Shown: piece by piece, positions 14,168 through 21,869 of the stretch
Layout: each line of letters begins with the position of its first letter
Position numbering within the stretch: the first letter of the stretch is position 1
Assembly: GCA_002309585.1 (NCBI GenBank)
Contig: DBXN01000101.1
Span: forward strand, 43,158-67,833
Length of the DNA: 24,676 nucleotides
DNA from: Verrucomicrobia bacterium UBA1211
Lineage (GTDB): Bacteria; Verrucomicrobiota; Kiritimatiellia; RFP12; UBA1067
Direction: 5' to 3'
Made by a program: the position numbers and the translations under genes
The notes under the pieces: generated by a model
The model's input: the letters and a program-made list of their open reading frames with translations, nothing else
Told to the model about the DNA's origin: nothing
Databases searched by the model: none

Positions 14168-14815
14168 TTACAGCGTGTAGTCCAGAACTTCCGCGAAGGC
14201 GCGGATGACCGCCTGTTTGACGGCGGCCATGTCGGGGGCGGCACCCAGGATGCGCTCCATGGAGGTTACACCCGCGTCGCGGATGCCGCAGGCGATGATC
14301 CCGCCGAAATCGGAGAGGTGCGTGGAGACGTTCAGGGCGAACCCGTGCATGGTCACCTGATGCGAGACGCGGATGCCGAGCGCCGCCAGCTTGTTGTTCC
14401 CGACCCAGACCCCCCGGTTGCGCTCATCGCGTCCGGCCACGATGCCGAAAGCCGCGACAGCCCGGATGATGGATTCCTCCAGCGCCGTGACGTACTCGAC
14501 TACATGGAGGTCCGCATCACCCAGATGAATGATCGGGTAGCCCACCAGCTGGCCGGGTCCGTGGTAGGTCACATCCCCGCCTCGGTTGGTCTCGACCCGC
14601 TCGATTCCCGCCGCCTGGAGGTCATGGCTGCCCCAGAGGATATGGCCCGCGTCCGCCGAGCGGCCCAGGGTGTAGACGCGCCGGTGCTCCAGCAACAGGA
14701 GGGTGTCGGGGATCTCCCCCGCGCACCGCTGGGCGTGGAGGCGTTCCTGGAGGGCGAGCGCTTCCGAATAGGGGATATCCTGCCCCAGATCGCGTATGGT
14801 GAGGGATTTTCGCAC
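14168..14815 (-). CDS. lipB: Octanoyltransferase LipB
   Basis: A 215-residue octanoyl-ACP:protein N-octanoyltransferase, which moves octanoate from acyl carrier protein to lipoyl domains of 2-oxo-acid dehydrogenases and GcvH in the cytoplasm. Family signatures are complete: RGGDVTYHGPGQLVGYPI (78-95), NKLAALGIRVSHQVTMHGFALNV (141-163) and FGGIIACGI (170-178). The catalytic pair is K142 and C176. Length is normal. Translation appears to start at a GTG at 14815 with no visible ribosome binding site. No promoter was found, so low-level readthrough past the rpsT terminator is one possible source of expression. No lipA is in the window. Confidence 0.95.
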   Translation of the reverse strand: MRKSLTIRDLGQDIPYSEALALQERLHAQRCAGEIPDTLLLLEHRRVYTLGRSADAGHILWGSHDLQAAGIERVETNRGGDVTYHGPGQLVGYPIIHLGDADLHVVEYVTALEESIIRAVAAFGIVAGRDERNRGVWVGNNKLAALGIRVSHQVTMHGFALNVSTHLSDFGGIIACGIRDAGVTSMERILGAAPDMAAVKQAVIRAFAEVLDYTL

Positions 14816-14880
14816 GATGAAAAGTTGAATAAGGTTAAAAGACGGCGGCCATTGAGCGTATTCGTCTTTTGTGAAAACAG

Positions 14881-14915
14881 AAAAACCCGGTCAATTGCCA
14901 TCGGCAACTGACCGG
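14881..14915 (-). terminator. Rho-independent terminator of rpsT
   Basis: On the minus strand a 13-bp stem (14903-14915 pairing with 14887-14899, one G-U pair) with a three-base loop is followed closely by five U residues (A at 14881-14885). It lies 28 bases past the rpsT stop and before lipB on the same strand. It is the strongest terminator in the window. Confidence 0.9.
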
Positions 14916-14943
14916 TTTCAGAAAACAACGGCACAAAGACGGG

Positions 14944-15207
14944 TTACGCCATCTTCTGGATGGCGAGCGCCATGCGGGACTTTTTGCGGCTCGCGTTGTT
15001 CTTCGCGATCACGCCCTTCTTCGCGGCTTTATCCAAAACGGAAGAGTACTGGCTGTACGCCGTGACCGCCTCGTCCTTCTTCCCGCCGGCGATCGCCGCA
15101 AGCACCGCTTTCCGCTTCGCCAGCACCATGCTCTTGCACGCGCGGTTACGCAGATTGTGGGCCTTCGCCTGTTTCGCCCGCTTGATTGCACTCTTAATGT
15201 TCGCCAT
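14944..15207 (-). CDS. rpsT: 30S ribosomal protein S20
   Basis: An 87-residue basic protein of the small ribosomal subunit that binds 16S rRNA. The N-terminal MANIKSAIKRAKQ and the mid-segment TAYSQYSSVLDKAAKKGVI are diagnostic for S20, and the length is typical. AAGGAG lies nine bases before the ATG (15217-15222). It has its own promoter upstream and a strong terminator downstream, so it is a single-gene unit. It is divergent from xseA across a 215-base spacer. Confidence 0.97.
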   Translation of the reverse strand: MANIKSAIKRAKQAKAHNLRNRACKSMVLAKRKAVLAAIAGGKKDEAVTAYSQYSSVLDKAAKKGVIAKNNASRKKSRMALAIQKMA

Positions 15208-15250
15208 GTAACAAAGCTCCTTAACCTCTCTAGCTCAAAGATGAAACAGC

Positions 15251-15279
15251 ATTGTATAAGATGCCGTCCCTCCCGTCAA
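15251..15279 (-). promoter_or_regulatory. Sigma-70 promoter of rpsT
   Basis: Reading the minus strand, TTGACG (15274-15279), a 17-bp spacer, then TACAAT (15251-15256). Transcription would start near 15244, giving a leader of about 37 bases that contains the AAGGAG ribosome binding site. This is close to the E. coli consensus and has no TGn extension. Confidence 0.8.
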
Positions 15280-15327
15280 TAGCGATTTCTGGCCTGGGAC
15301 GGGTTTTTGGCGGGGATGGCCGACCGG

Positions 15328-15340
15328 CCGGAATTTCCGG
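15328..15340. promoter_or_regulatory. Palindrome in the rpsT-xseA divergent region
   Basis: CCGGAA-T-TTCCGG is a perfect 6-bp inverted repeat around one base, preceded by GGCCGACCGGCC. It lies about 49 bp upstream of the rpsT -35 and 46 bp upstream of the xseA -35, so it could be a shared operator. There is no direct evidence for a bound regulator. Confidence 0.25.
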
Positions 15341-15385
15341 AGGGGTGGCGGACGGGTGAAAATGACGCGGAGGCGAAACCCGCTC

Positions 15386-15415
15386 TCGACTCACCCTGTC
15401 CGGTTTTGATAAGAT
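15386..15415 (+). promoter_or_regulatory. Promoter of xseA, predicted leaderless start
   Basis: TCGACT at 15386-15391, an 18-bp spacer, TAAGAT at 15410-15415, with TGA (TGn) at 15407-15409. The expected transcript start is at 15422-15423, exactly at the xseA ATG. No ribosome binding site precedes that ATG, which fits a leaderless mRNA. Confidence 0.55.
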
Positions 15416-15422
15416 ATTCCCC

Positions 15423-16793
15423 ATGGCAAATATACCTTACACCGTAACGCAATTGGCCGGCAAAATCAGTTCGCTCATCCGGGCGAACCTGAGCGCCGTT
15501 TGCGTCGAAGGGGAGATTTCCGGGTTTAAGGTCTACAGTACGGGGAACGCCTATTTCATCCTGAAGGATGAGACCGCGCAGCTGACGGCGGTCTGGTTCT
15601 CCTTCCGGGCCCACCAGCCGAACCTCACCTTTGAGGTGGCGGACGGGATGAAGGTGAGGATTACGGGCCGGGTGGATTTCTACGGCGGGCGCGGTCAGTG
15701 CCAGCTGATCGTCAACAAGCTGGAACCGGCGGGGCAGGGCGATCTGATGCGCCGGTTCCTTGAGCTGAAACAGCGGTTGGAGGAGGAGGGGCTTTTCCGC
15801 CCCGAACGCAAACGGGCACTGCCCTTTCTGCCGCAGCGGATCGCGGTGGTGACCTCACCGACGGGCGCGGTGATCCGCGATATCTTGAACGTACTGGACC
15901 GCCGTTTCCCGAACGTGCAGGTGCGGCTGGCGCCGGTGAAGGTGCAGGGTGAGGATGCGGCGCGGCAGATCGCGCATGCAATCGAGGTGGTCAACCGGCT
16001 CTACGGAGCGGGGAGCGAGTGGCCGGCGGATCTGCTGATCGTCGGGCGGGGCGGCGGCTCGATGGAGGACCTTTGGCCTTTCAATGAGGAGGTCGTCGCG
16101 CGGGCGGTGGCGGGTTCGATAATCCCGGTCATCTCGGCGGTCGGCCACGAGACCGATTTCACCCTTTGCGATTTCGCGGCGGACAAACGGGCCCCGACAC
16201 CCTCGGCGGCGGCGGAACTGGCCGTTCCGCTCAAGAGCGATTTGGAGCGGGGCGTGATGCGGGCGGGACAGGCGTTGCGCTCGGCGCTGGAGCAGCGGAT
16301 GCAAACACTGGCGGCGCGAGTGGCGGCGGTGAAGGCCGCGCCGCTTTTCAGCCAGCCGGCATCGGCGGTGGAGCGTCAGCGTCAACGGCTGGATGGACTG
16401 GAGCAGCGGTTGGCGCATGCGGTGAGCGAGCGGTGCCTTCGGGAACGGGAACGGCTGGCGCGGGTCGGTCACGCCTGGGGCGTGATCCGCGAACGGTGCG
16501 TCGCCAAAATCCGGAATCGGTTGGAGACGGCGGATCGGGCGATGGCGGGTGCGGCGGGGTTGATGCTTGAGCGCCGGAAGGCGCGATTGGAGGGTGCCGC
16601 CCGGCAACTGGCGCTGGTGAATCCGCTGGCGGTGTTGGATCGCGGGTATTCGCTGACCCGCACTGCGGATGGGCGGCTGGTGCGGTCGGTGGAGTCGGTG
16701 GCGCCGGGCACGCGGATTGTGACACAGGTCCGCGACGGGACATTTGAGGCGGATGTCAAGGAGGTTAAACGCGATGGCGGAAAAGCGGAGTGA
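15423..16793 (+). CDS. xseA: Exodeoxyribonuclease VII large subunit
   Basis: A 456-residue catalytic subunit of exonuclease VII, which degrades single-stranded DNA from both ends in repair and recombination in the cytoplasm. The N-terminal OB fold (~4-105, with VCVEGEISGFKVYSTGNAYFILKD) binds DNA. The catalytic domain has VVTSPTGAVIRDIL, GRGGGSMEDLW (208-218) and the GHETDFTLCDFAADKRAPTPSAAAE region (~242-265). A long Arg/Ala-rich helical segment follows, as in the family, and a C-terminal RGYSLTR motif. Length is normal. The ATG at 15423 has no ribosome binding site; see the promoter entry for the leaderless prediction. It overlaps xseB by 20 bases. Confidence 0.96.
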   Translation: MANIPYTVTQLAGKISSLIRANLSAVCVEGEISGFKVYSTGNAYFILKDETAQLTAVWFSFRAHQPNLTFEVADGMKVRITGRVDFYGGRGQCQLIVNKLEPAGQGDLMRRFLELKQRLEEEGLFRPERKRALPFLPQRIAVVTSPTGAVIRDILNVLDRRFPNVQVRLAPVKVQGEDAARQIAHAIEVVNRLYGAGSEWPADLLIVGRGGGSMEDLWPFNEEVVARAVAGSIIPVISAVGHETDFTLCDFAADKRAPTPSAAAELAVPLKSDLERGVMRAGQALRSALEQRMQTLAARVAAVKAAPLFSQPASAVERQRQRLDGLEQRLAHAVSERCLRERERLARVGHAWGVIRERCVAKIRNRLETADRAMAGAAGLMLERRKARLEGAARQLALVNPLAVLDRGYSLTRTADGRLVRSVESVAPGTRIVTQVRDGTFEADVKEVKRDGGKAE

Positions 16794-17013
16794 GAAAGAT
16801 AAGATCGGATTCGAGGCGGCTTTGAAACGACTGGAGGAGATCGTCGAGCAGATGGGGTCGGGCGAGATGGCGCTGGATGACATGGTCGCCGCGTTCGAGG
16901 AGGGGCAGGCCCTGATCAAACACTGCACGGAAAAGCTGAACGAGGTGGAGAAGAAGATCGAGAAACTGACGAAGGATGCGGACGGCCAGTTCCAGGCGGT
17001 CCCGTTTGAATAG
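16774..17013 (+). CDS. xseB: Exodeoxyribonuclease VII small subunit
   Basis: A 79-residue helical partner of XseA, several copies of which assemble on the large subunit. GFEAALKRLEEIVEQMGSGE and LDDMVAAFEEGQALIKHC are diagnostic. The start at 16774 is chosen because AAGGAGG (16758-16764) lies nine bases upstream; a longer frame reaching back to 16744 would add a non-conserved extension. The gene begins inside the end of xseA, so translational coupling is likely. Confidence 0.95.
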   Translation: MAEKRSEKDKIGFEAALKRLEEIVEQMGSGEMALDDMVAAFEEGQALIKHCTEKLNEVEKKIEKLTKDADGQFQAVPFE

Positions 17014-17040
17014 CGCTAACCCCCAAACCGGATTGTTGCC

Positions 17041-18603
17041 ATGCTCTATGCGATCGTTTCCGATTTACACGCGAATCTGGCCGCCTGGCGGACGGTCCTG
17101 CGGGACCTGACCGACCTGAAGGCGGAACGGATCATCTGTCTCGGGGATGTCGTGGGATATGGTCCGGATCCGGTGGAGGTGCTGGAGTCGGTCTACCGCC
17201 ATGTCCATGTGACACTGATGGGCAACCATGATGCGGCGGGGTGCGGGGTGGAGGATGACGAAACCTTCTCGCCCCGCGCGCAACTGGCGATCCGCCAGCA
17301 GCGCAAGCTGCTCTCCCCGGCCGCCCTTCTCTGGCTGCGCAAACTCCCCTTCATCCATGAGGAGGCGGGATTCTGCTGCGCGCATGGGGATTTTGAGGAC
17401 CCGAAGCGCTTCAATTACATCATCGAGCCTGAAACGGCGTTACCCTCGTGGAAACGGCGGACGGAACAGCTGATGTTCGTCGGGCACACGCACATGCCCG
17501 GCATCTATGTGATCGGCGCGAGCGGGACACCCCATTTCGTCCCGCCGTTCGATTTCGTCTTGGAGGAGGGTAAACGGTACATCGTCAATCCCGGCAGTGT
17601 CGGATATCCGAGAGTCGGGGATTGCCGCTCCTCCTACTGCCTCTACAATTCCGAGACCAAGGAGGTCCGTTTCCGGCAGTTGCCGTTTGATGACGCCGGA
17701 TACCGGGAGGCGCTGGCGAAGCGGGGGTGGGGCAGTGACCATTGGCTGGAGGCCAAGGAACGGACGCGGCATGTGATGGACCTGCGGGAACAGCCCTGTT
17801 TCGGACGGCGGGACGCGTCCGCCCCGGCGGTTGTCCGGCAGGAGGAAAAGGAGATGGGGCGCGCATCTTCCGCCGCGCCGGACTCGCGTCCCCTTCCCAA
17901 GACGGGCGCCATGCTCGGCCAGATCATGAGGCGGCTGCACGGATGGATTTGGCTGACCGGCATCGTTCTCGGGCTTTTCGTGGCGGTGGCACTGATTTTG
18001 GCCTTTTGGGCGGGGCGGAGCGATGCCGATGTCGCGTATGCCATTGAGATTCCGCCCTATGAGTTGACCACCGCCCCGATCTATCCGCTTTCGCCGCCGG
18101 ATAAAAACTTCCTGCCGCCGTGGCCGACGGTCCTTGACGCGGACGGTCGGCTGAACGGATGGCGGTACGCGTTTGAGGACAAGAACCGTCAACGGCTGGG
18201 GACGGGTCTGCGGGACCGGGAGATGACGCTCATGGTCACCCACGACCAGCGGCAGAAGGTCCGCGTGGAGTCGGCGCTGATCAATCTGGCGGGAACGGAG
18301 ATCAAGGCCGTTCGCGTGCGCGTCCGGATCCGGAAGGGCGAGGAGTTTGAGGGAACGCTGCGGGTGTCGGTGGACCTTTACGCTGCACAGGAGAACGGCG
18401 ATTACGCGCTGTTGCGCCGGACACCGTTCGAGTTGAGCCGCAAGGGCCGGGATGATGCGGTTGTCGAGGTGAACCGGAAAGTCCCGCTCCTCAAGAAGAC
18501 CACCCATCTGCGGTTTTCGGTTGGGGGTGAATTTGCCGGGCGTATTGAGGTGTTGCCGCCCTATCTGGGGCAGGCGATTGAAGCGGTCGGGAGAGAGGGA
18601 TGA
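17041..18603 (+). CDS. Calcineurin-like phosphoesterase fused to a membrane segment and extracytoplasmic domain
   Basis: A 520-residue protein. Residues 1-~245 are a YfcE/MJ0936-type metallophosphoesterase with metal ligands in SDLH (D8, H10), GDVVGYGPD (D36), GNHD (N62, H63), AHGDF and GHTHMP, then an IVNPGSVG motif. A charged, low-complexity linker (~250-300) leads to one hydrophobic helix (~301-325). A ~195-residue C-terminal beta-rich domain, unknown to me, would then lie outside the cytoplasm. With no N-terminal signal, the phosphatase is predicted to face the cytoplasm. Typical stand-alone members have roughly 150-250 residues, so the fusion is unusual. No ribosome binding site is seen at the ATG, 27 bases after xseB. 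The gene overlaps the exonuclease gene by four bases (ATGA). The phosphoester substrate is unknown. Confidence 0.85.
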   Translation: MLYAIVSDLHANLAAWRTVLRDLTDLKAERIICLGDVVGYGPDPVEVLESVYRHVHVTLMGNHDAAGCGVEDDETFSPRAQLAIRQQRKLLSPAALLWLRKLPFIHEEAGFCCAHGDFEDPKRFNYIIEPETALPSWKRRTEQLMFVGHTHMPGIYVIGASGTPHFVPPFDFVLEEGKRYIVNPGSVGYPRVGDCRSSYCLYNSETKEVRFRQLPFDDAGYREALAKRGWGSDHWLEAKERTRHVMDLREQPCFGRRDASAPAVVRQEEKEMGRASSAAPDSRPLPKTGAMLGQIMRRLHGWIWLTGIVLGLFVAVALILAFWAGRSDADVAYAIEIPPYELTTAPIYPLSPPDKNFLPPWPTVLDADGRLNGWRYAFEDKNRQRLGTGLRDREMTLMVTHDQRQKVRVESALINLAGTEIKAVRVRVRIRKGEEFEGTLRVSVDLYAAQENGDYALLRRTPFELSRKGRDDAVVEVNRKVPLLKKTTHLRFSVGGEFAGRIEVLPPYLGQAIEAVGREG

Positions 18604-19460
18604 TACAGCGTGTTTCGAATGAGGTGTGGGCGTTTGACTGCGAGTGGGTACCGGACCTGCAGGCGGGCCGGTTGATTTACGGGTTTCCTCCCGACGCGCC
18701 GGATAAGGATGTGCTGGAGGAGATGTGGCGGGCGGGCGGCGCGACGCCAGAAAATCCGCAACCCTTCCTCCGGACGATCTACTGCCGGATCGCGAGCATC
18801 GCCCTCATACGGCGGCATGTGACGGAGAAGGGCGAGGTGGAGCTCTCCCTCAAATGGCTGCCCGCCAATCCGGACAATCCCGCCGACCGGGATGAGGCGT
18901 CGATCCTGAGACTCTTCCTTCAGGAGGGCCTGGGGCGTTTCTCCGGCAACGGCGCCTCCAAGAACAAGGTGCAGCTGGTGGGGTTCAACTCCCGGAACGC
19001 CGATCTGCGCATCCTGCTTCAGCGGGCGATCGTGAAGGGGCTTTCCCTGCCGGCTTTCTGCGATCGGATGGATGTGAAGCCGTGGGAGAGCCAGGATGTC
19101 GATCTGATGGAGATGGTCGCCGGATTCGGAAAGAATTACATGGTCTCGCTGAATGACATCGCCCGGCTCTGCGGGATTCCCGGCAAGATCGGGACATCTG
19201 GCGACGATGTCTGCGGGCTCTGGTTCAGCGGCAACTACCGCAAGATCGTCGAGTACAACTGTTTTGACGCCATGACGACCTATCTCGTCTGGCTGCGGCT
19301 CGCCTACTTCTCCGGCCGTTTCTCACGGCAGGAGTACGAAGAGGAGCAGCACCGGTTGCGGACGATGCTGGAAAAAATGTCCCAAACGCCGGAAGGGGCC
19401 TATATCCAGACCTATCTCGACGAATGGGACCGTTTGAGCCAATGCCAGCGGGACGGTTAA
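18600..19460 (+). CDS. PolB-like 3'-5' exonuclease (DnaQ fold)
   Basis: A 286-residue protein resembling the family of predicted PolB-like 3'-5' exonucleases. Exo I is FDCEWVPD (D13, E15), Exo II is GFNSRNADLRIL (D135), and Exo III is VEYNCFDAMTTYLVWLR (D223). The GTSGDDVCGLWFSGNYRKI segment before Exo III matches the family's usual GxDV...G...I pattern. It would degrade single-stranded DNA or RNA ends in the cytoplasm. Translation starts within an ATGA overlap with the phosphoesterase gene, and GAGAGAGGG directly precedes the ATG. It is the last gene of the xseA operon. A 7-bp stem (19466-19484) follows without a U-tract. Confidence 0.82.
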   Translation: MIQRVSNEVWAFDCEWVPDLQAGRLIYGFPPDAPDKDVLEEMWRAGGATPENPQPFLRTIYCRIASIALIRRHVTEKGEVELSLKWLPANPDNPADRDEASILRLFLQEGLGRFSGNGASKNKVQLVGFNSRNADLRILLQRAIVKGLSLPAFCDRMDVKPWESQDVDLMEMVAGFGKNYMVSLNDIARLCGIPGKIGTSGDDVCGLWFSGNYRKIVEYNCFDAMTTYLVWLRLAYFSGRFSRQEYEEEQHRLRTMLEKMSQTPEGAYIQTYLDEWDRLSQCQRDG

Positions 19461-19465
19461 ACCGG

Positions 19466-19484
19466 TAACGGCCGTCTGCCGTTA
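19466..19484. terminator. Weak bidirectional stem between convergent genes
   Basis: TAACGGC (19466-19472), loop CGTCT, GCCGTTA (19478-19484) is a perfect 7-bp stem between the convergent exonuclease and oxidoreductase genes, overlapping the stop codon of the latter. Neither side has a U-tract, so intrinsic termination is doubtful. Confidence 0.3.
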
Positions 19485-20762
19485 TTGCCCGGGCACCATC
19501 CACTCGTTCTCGCCGGGGAGTTTGATGTCTTCCCCGCGCTCGAAGTCTTCGGGCTGGACCGGCCATTTCCAGTTGTAGATGGGCGACTTCTCGTTGGTCA
19601 GCAGGTCGGACATGCGGACCATCTGTCCCGTATAGGTCGCGAGGGTACCCATCACGGTGGTGGCGGTGGACATGGCCTCGAAGTCACCCTCGTTCATGTA
19701 CGTTCCGGAGTTGAGGGCCTTCAGCAGATCCATGTGCTCGTTCACCATCATGTTCTGGTTGATGCCCTTGATCGCCTCCGTGTCGAACGGGAAGGGCTTG
19801 GAGGTGCCGTCGGCCAGGACGATCTTGGAGCCGAGGACGTCAATCTGTCCCTTCGTGCCGGTCAACATCGCGCAGCAGCGGTCCCAGCAGCCGTTCACCT
19901 GGCGGGCGATGGCGTGGATGTGTAGGTTCTTGCCGTAATCGTAATCGACGCTGAGGCAGTTGTAACCGTTGCCGGTGCTCTTGCGGTAACGCGCGCCGAT
20001 GCCCATCGCCCGCTCGGGGTAGCGCCCGACGAACCAGTTCGCCAGGTCGACCTCATGGATGGCCTGTTCGGTCAGGTTGTCGCCGCACATCTCGCGGAAG
20101 TTGTACCAGTTGTTCGCCAGGTAGCCGGCGTTGGTGTCGGTCGGACGGCGCGGCCGCTCCCAGATGGCGCCGTGGCAGCGGTAGACGACACCGCCGAGGA
20201 TCTCGCCGATAACCCCGTCCCGGACCGGCTTGATCATTTGGAGCGCGCGCCAATTGTGGCGGTGGCAGGTTCCGGAGAGGATCATCTGTTTACGCTGTTT
20301 GGCCGCCTCGACCGCCTTCAGGAAGCGGCGGATGCCGGGCGGATCGACCGCGATCGGTTTTTCGGCGAAGAGGTGTTTGCCCGCCGCGATGACCGCTTCG
20401 GCGTGAAGCGGACGGAAGATCGGGGGGGTGCAGAGCAGAACGATGTCCGCATCGCCTTCCAGCAGTTTCTTGTAACCGTCACCGCCGCCGAAGGCGAATT
20501 TCTCATCGCATCCGTGGGCCTTGCAGACGGCTTTCGCTTTGTCCTCGAAGAAGTCGGCCGCGCCGACCATCTTGGCGACCATCCCGAGATTCCGTGCCGC
20601 CTCCTCAATGTTCGCCGCCGCGCCGGTGCCGCGTCCGCCGCAACCCACCAATGCGTACTTAAAGGTCTTCGGCGCGTTCTGCGCCAGGGAAATGCCCTGC
20701 ATCGCCGCCATCGCGCCCGCGCCCACCATAAATGACCGCCGAGAAACACTCATCTTTTCCAT
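19482..20762 (-). CDS. Tat-exported Gfo/Idh/MocA family oxidoreductase
   Basis: A 426-residue NAD(P)-dependent dehydrogenase or glycosidase-type protein of the Gfo/Idh/MocA family, acting on sugars or inositol-like substrates. It has a twin-arginine signal (SRRSFMVGAG, R8-R9, then a weakly hydrophobic stretch ending SLAQ), so it is exported folded with its cofactor. The Rossmann motif GCGGRG (40-45) and the EKP motif (134-136) are present. The C-terminal domain has GNGYNCLSVDYDYG and the HEVDLANW segment. The start at 20762 is supported by AAGGA seven bases upstream; longer in-frame starts at 20819/20822 lie at or before the predicted transcript start. Such proteins are abundant in PVC genomes. 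The exact substrate is unknown. Confidence 0.92.
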   Translation of the reverse strand: MEKMSVSRRSFMVGAGAMAAMQGISLAQNAPKTFKYALVGCGGRGTGAAANIEEAARNLGMVAKMVGAADFFEDKAKAVCKAHGCDEKFAFGGGDGYKKLLEGDADIVLLCTPPIFRPLHAEAVIAAGKHLFAEKPIAVDPPGIRRFLKAVEAAKQRKQMILSGTCHRHNWRALQMIKPVRDGVIGEILGGVVYRCHGAIWERPRRPTDTNAGYLANNWYNFREMCGDNLTEQAIHEVDLANWFVGRYPERAMGIGARYRKSTGNGYNCLSVDYDYGKNLHIHAIARQVNGCWDRCCAMLTGTKGQIDVLGSKIVLADGTSKPFPFDTEAIKGINQNMMVNEHMDLLKALNSGTYMNEGDFEAMSTATTVMGTLATYTGQMVRMSDLLTNEKSPIYNWKWPVQPEDFERGEDIKLPGENEWMVPGQ

Positions 20763-20823
20763 CTGCCGTTCCTTTCGTGAAATGCCCCGTACCCGGACGG
20801 GTTCCTCCTTCAAACACATCAAA

Positions 20824-20853
20824 ACTATATCACGGCAACGGGGTGAAAGTCAA
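20824..20853 (-). promoter_or_regulatory. Sigma-70 promoter of the oxidoreductase gene
   Basis: On the minus strand, TTGACT (20848-20853), an 18-bp spacer, TATAGT (20824-20829), with TGA (TGn) directly before the -10. Transcription would begin near 20817, leaving a ~55-base leader. It is divergent from the promoter at 20881. Confidence 0.7.
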
Positions 20854-20880
20854 AGGTACAACGCTGATGGGATTTGGGGG

Positions 20881-20909
20881 TTGACCCCTTTTCGGCAAAG
20901 CCGTAAAAT
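20881..20909 (+). promoter_or_regulatory. Sigma-70 promoter of the SUMF1-domain gene
   Basis: TTGACC (20881-20886), a 17-bp spacer, TAAAAT (20904-20909). The transcript would start near 20916, leaving a ~33-base leader with GAGGAGGG at 20937-20944. The -35 boxes of the two divergent promoters are 27 bases apart. Confidence 0.75.
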
Positions 20910-20948
20910 GGGGCGCATGGAAGGGGATGAAACGCAGAGGAGGGCGCA

Positions 20949-21788
20949 ATGAAGACGGACGGAATGTGTGGCGGTTGGCGTCGGGCGGCGGCGATGGGTG
21001 CGGCCGTTCTCTTCGCCGTGTCGGCCGGGGCGGATCCGTCGGCCGGGCCGAAGGCGGGGGATCGGATGACGGTCGCTTTGCCGGACGGCACGGAGATGGC
21101 GTTTCGGTGGTGCCCGCCGGGAACGTTCATGATGGGCAGCTCCGAGTCGGAAGCGGACCGGTGGGAGGATGAGACGCGCCATCAGGTGACGCTTACCAAG
21201 GGATTCTGGATCGGGGAGACGGAGGTGACCCAGGCGCAGTGGACGGGTGTGATGCGGTCATGGTTCGGGGCGAACAACCCTTCGGCGTTCAAGGGTGAGG
21301 ACCGTCCGGTAGACGGGGTTTCGTGGAAGGATTGCCAGGCCTTCATCCGCAAAGCCAATGCGCAGACCGGTTTCGGATTGCGCCTCCCGACGGAGGCGGA
21401 ATGGGAATATGCCTGCCGGGCGGGCAGCGCGGAGGCGTTTAACGGGAAGGGACCGTTCGGGAAGTTCGGATGGTTCAAGGGGAACAGCGGCGGGGAGACC
21501 CATCCGGTGGGGCAGAAGGCCCCGAACGCCTGGGGTTGCCGCGATATGCACGGCAATGTGGCGGAGTGGTGCGAAGATTGGTATGACGGGAACTATCCGG
21601 ACCAGCCCGTGACCGACCCGGTCGGGCAGCGTCCCTCCCTGTTGCGGAGCAACCGGGTCCTTCGCGGCGGCTGCTGGGATTACGAGTCAAAGTTCTGCCG
21701 TTCCGCGATCCGGCATGGCCGTTCCCCCGGCGGACACGATGCCCGGTTCGGGTTCCGGGTTGTCTGCACGACGCCCCCGGCGCGCTGA
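20949..21788 (+). CDS. Secreted SUMF1/FGE-domain protein, active-site cysteine pair incomplete
   Basis: A 279-residue protein with a signal peptide (AAVLFAVSAGA) and a full formylglycine-generating-enzyme-like domain: FMMGSSESE, TLTKGFWIGETEVTQAQW, RPVDGVSWKDCQAF, RLPTEAEWEYACRAG, GCRDMHGNVAEWCEDWY, RVLRGGCWDYESKFCRSA, GFRVV. True FGE enzymes carry two cysteines in RGGSFxCxxxxC. Here the first position is Y245 and only the second, C250, remains; an extra C242 replaces the Ser. Sulfatase activation is therefore unlikely, and the protein may be a structural or binding member of the broad SUMF1 superfamily. No sulfatase gene lies in the window. The ribosome binding site is strong and spacing normal. 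Confidence 0.9.
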   Translation: MKTDGMCGGWRRAAAMGAAVLFAVSAGADPSAGPKAGDRMTVALPDGTEMAFRWCPPGTFMMGSSESEADRWEDETRHQVTLTKGFWIGETEVTQAQWTGVMRSWFGANNPSAFKGEDRPVDGVSWKDCQAFIRKANAQTGFGLRLPTEAEWEYACRAGSAEAFNGKGPFGKFGWFKGNSGGETHPVGQKAPNAWGCRDMHGNVAEWCEDWYDGNYPDQPVTDPVGQRPSLLRSNRVLRGGCWDYESKFCRSAIRHGRSPGGHDARFGFRVVCTTPPAR

Positions 21789-21869
21789 CCCCGCGGCACC
21801 CGGTCCGCGATGGTGTCGCGCCGTTCTCGGCCCGCTCCTGAAACGTGTCCGGTTGACACGGAAACTGAA

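Noticed and set aside
20763..20822. Longer N-terminus of the Tat-exported oxidoreductase
   Set aside because: The upstream starts lie at or before the predicted transcript start and would bury the twin-arginine signal 20 residues inside.
21853..21858. TTGACA as the -35 of the EIIA promoter
   Set aside because: No plausible -10 lies 16-19 bp downstream; the TACACT box is 35 bp away.
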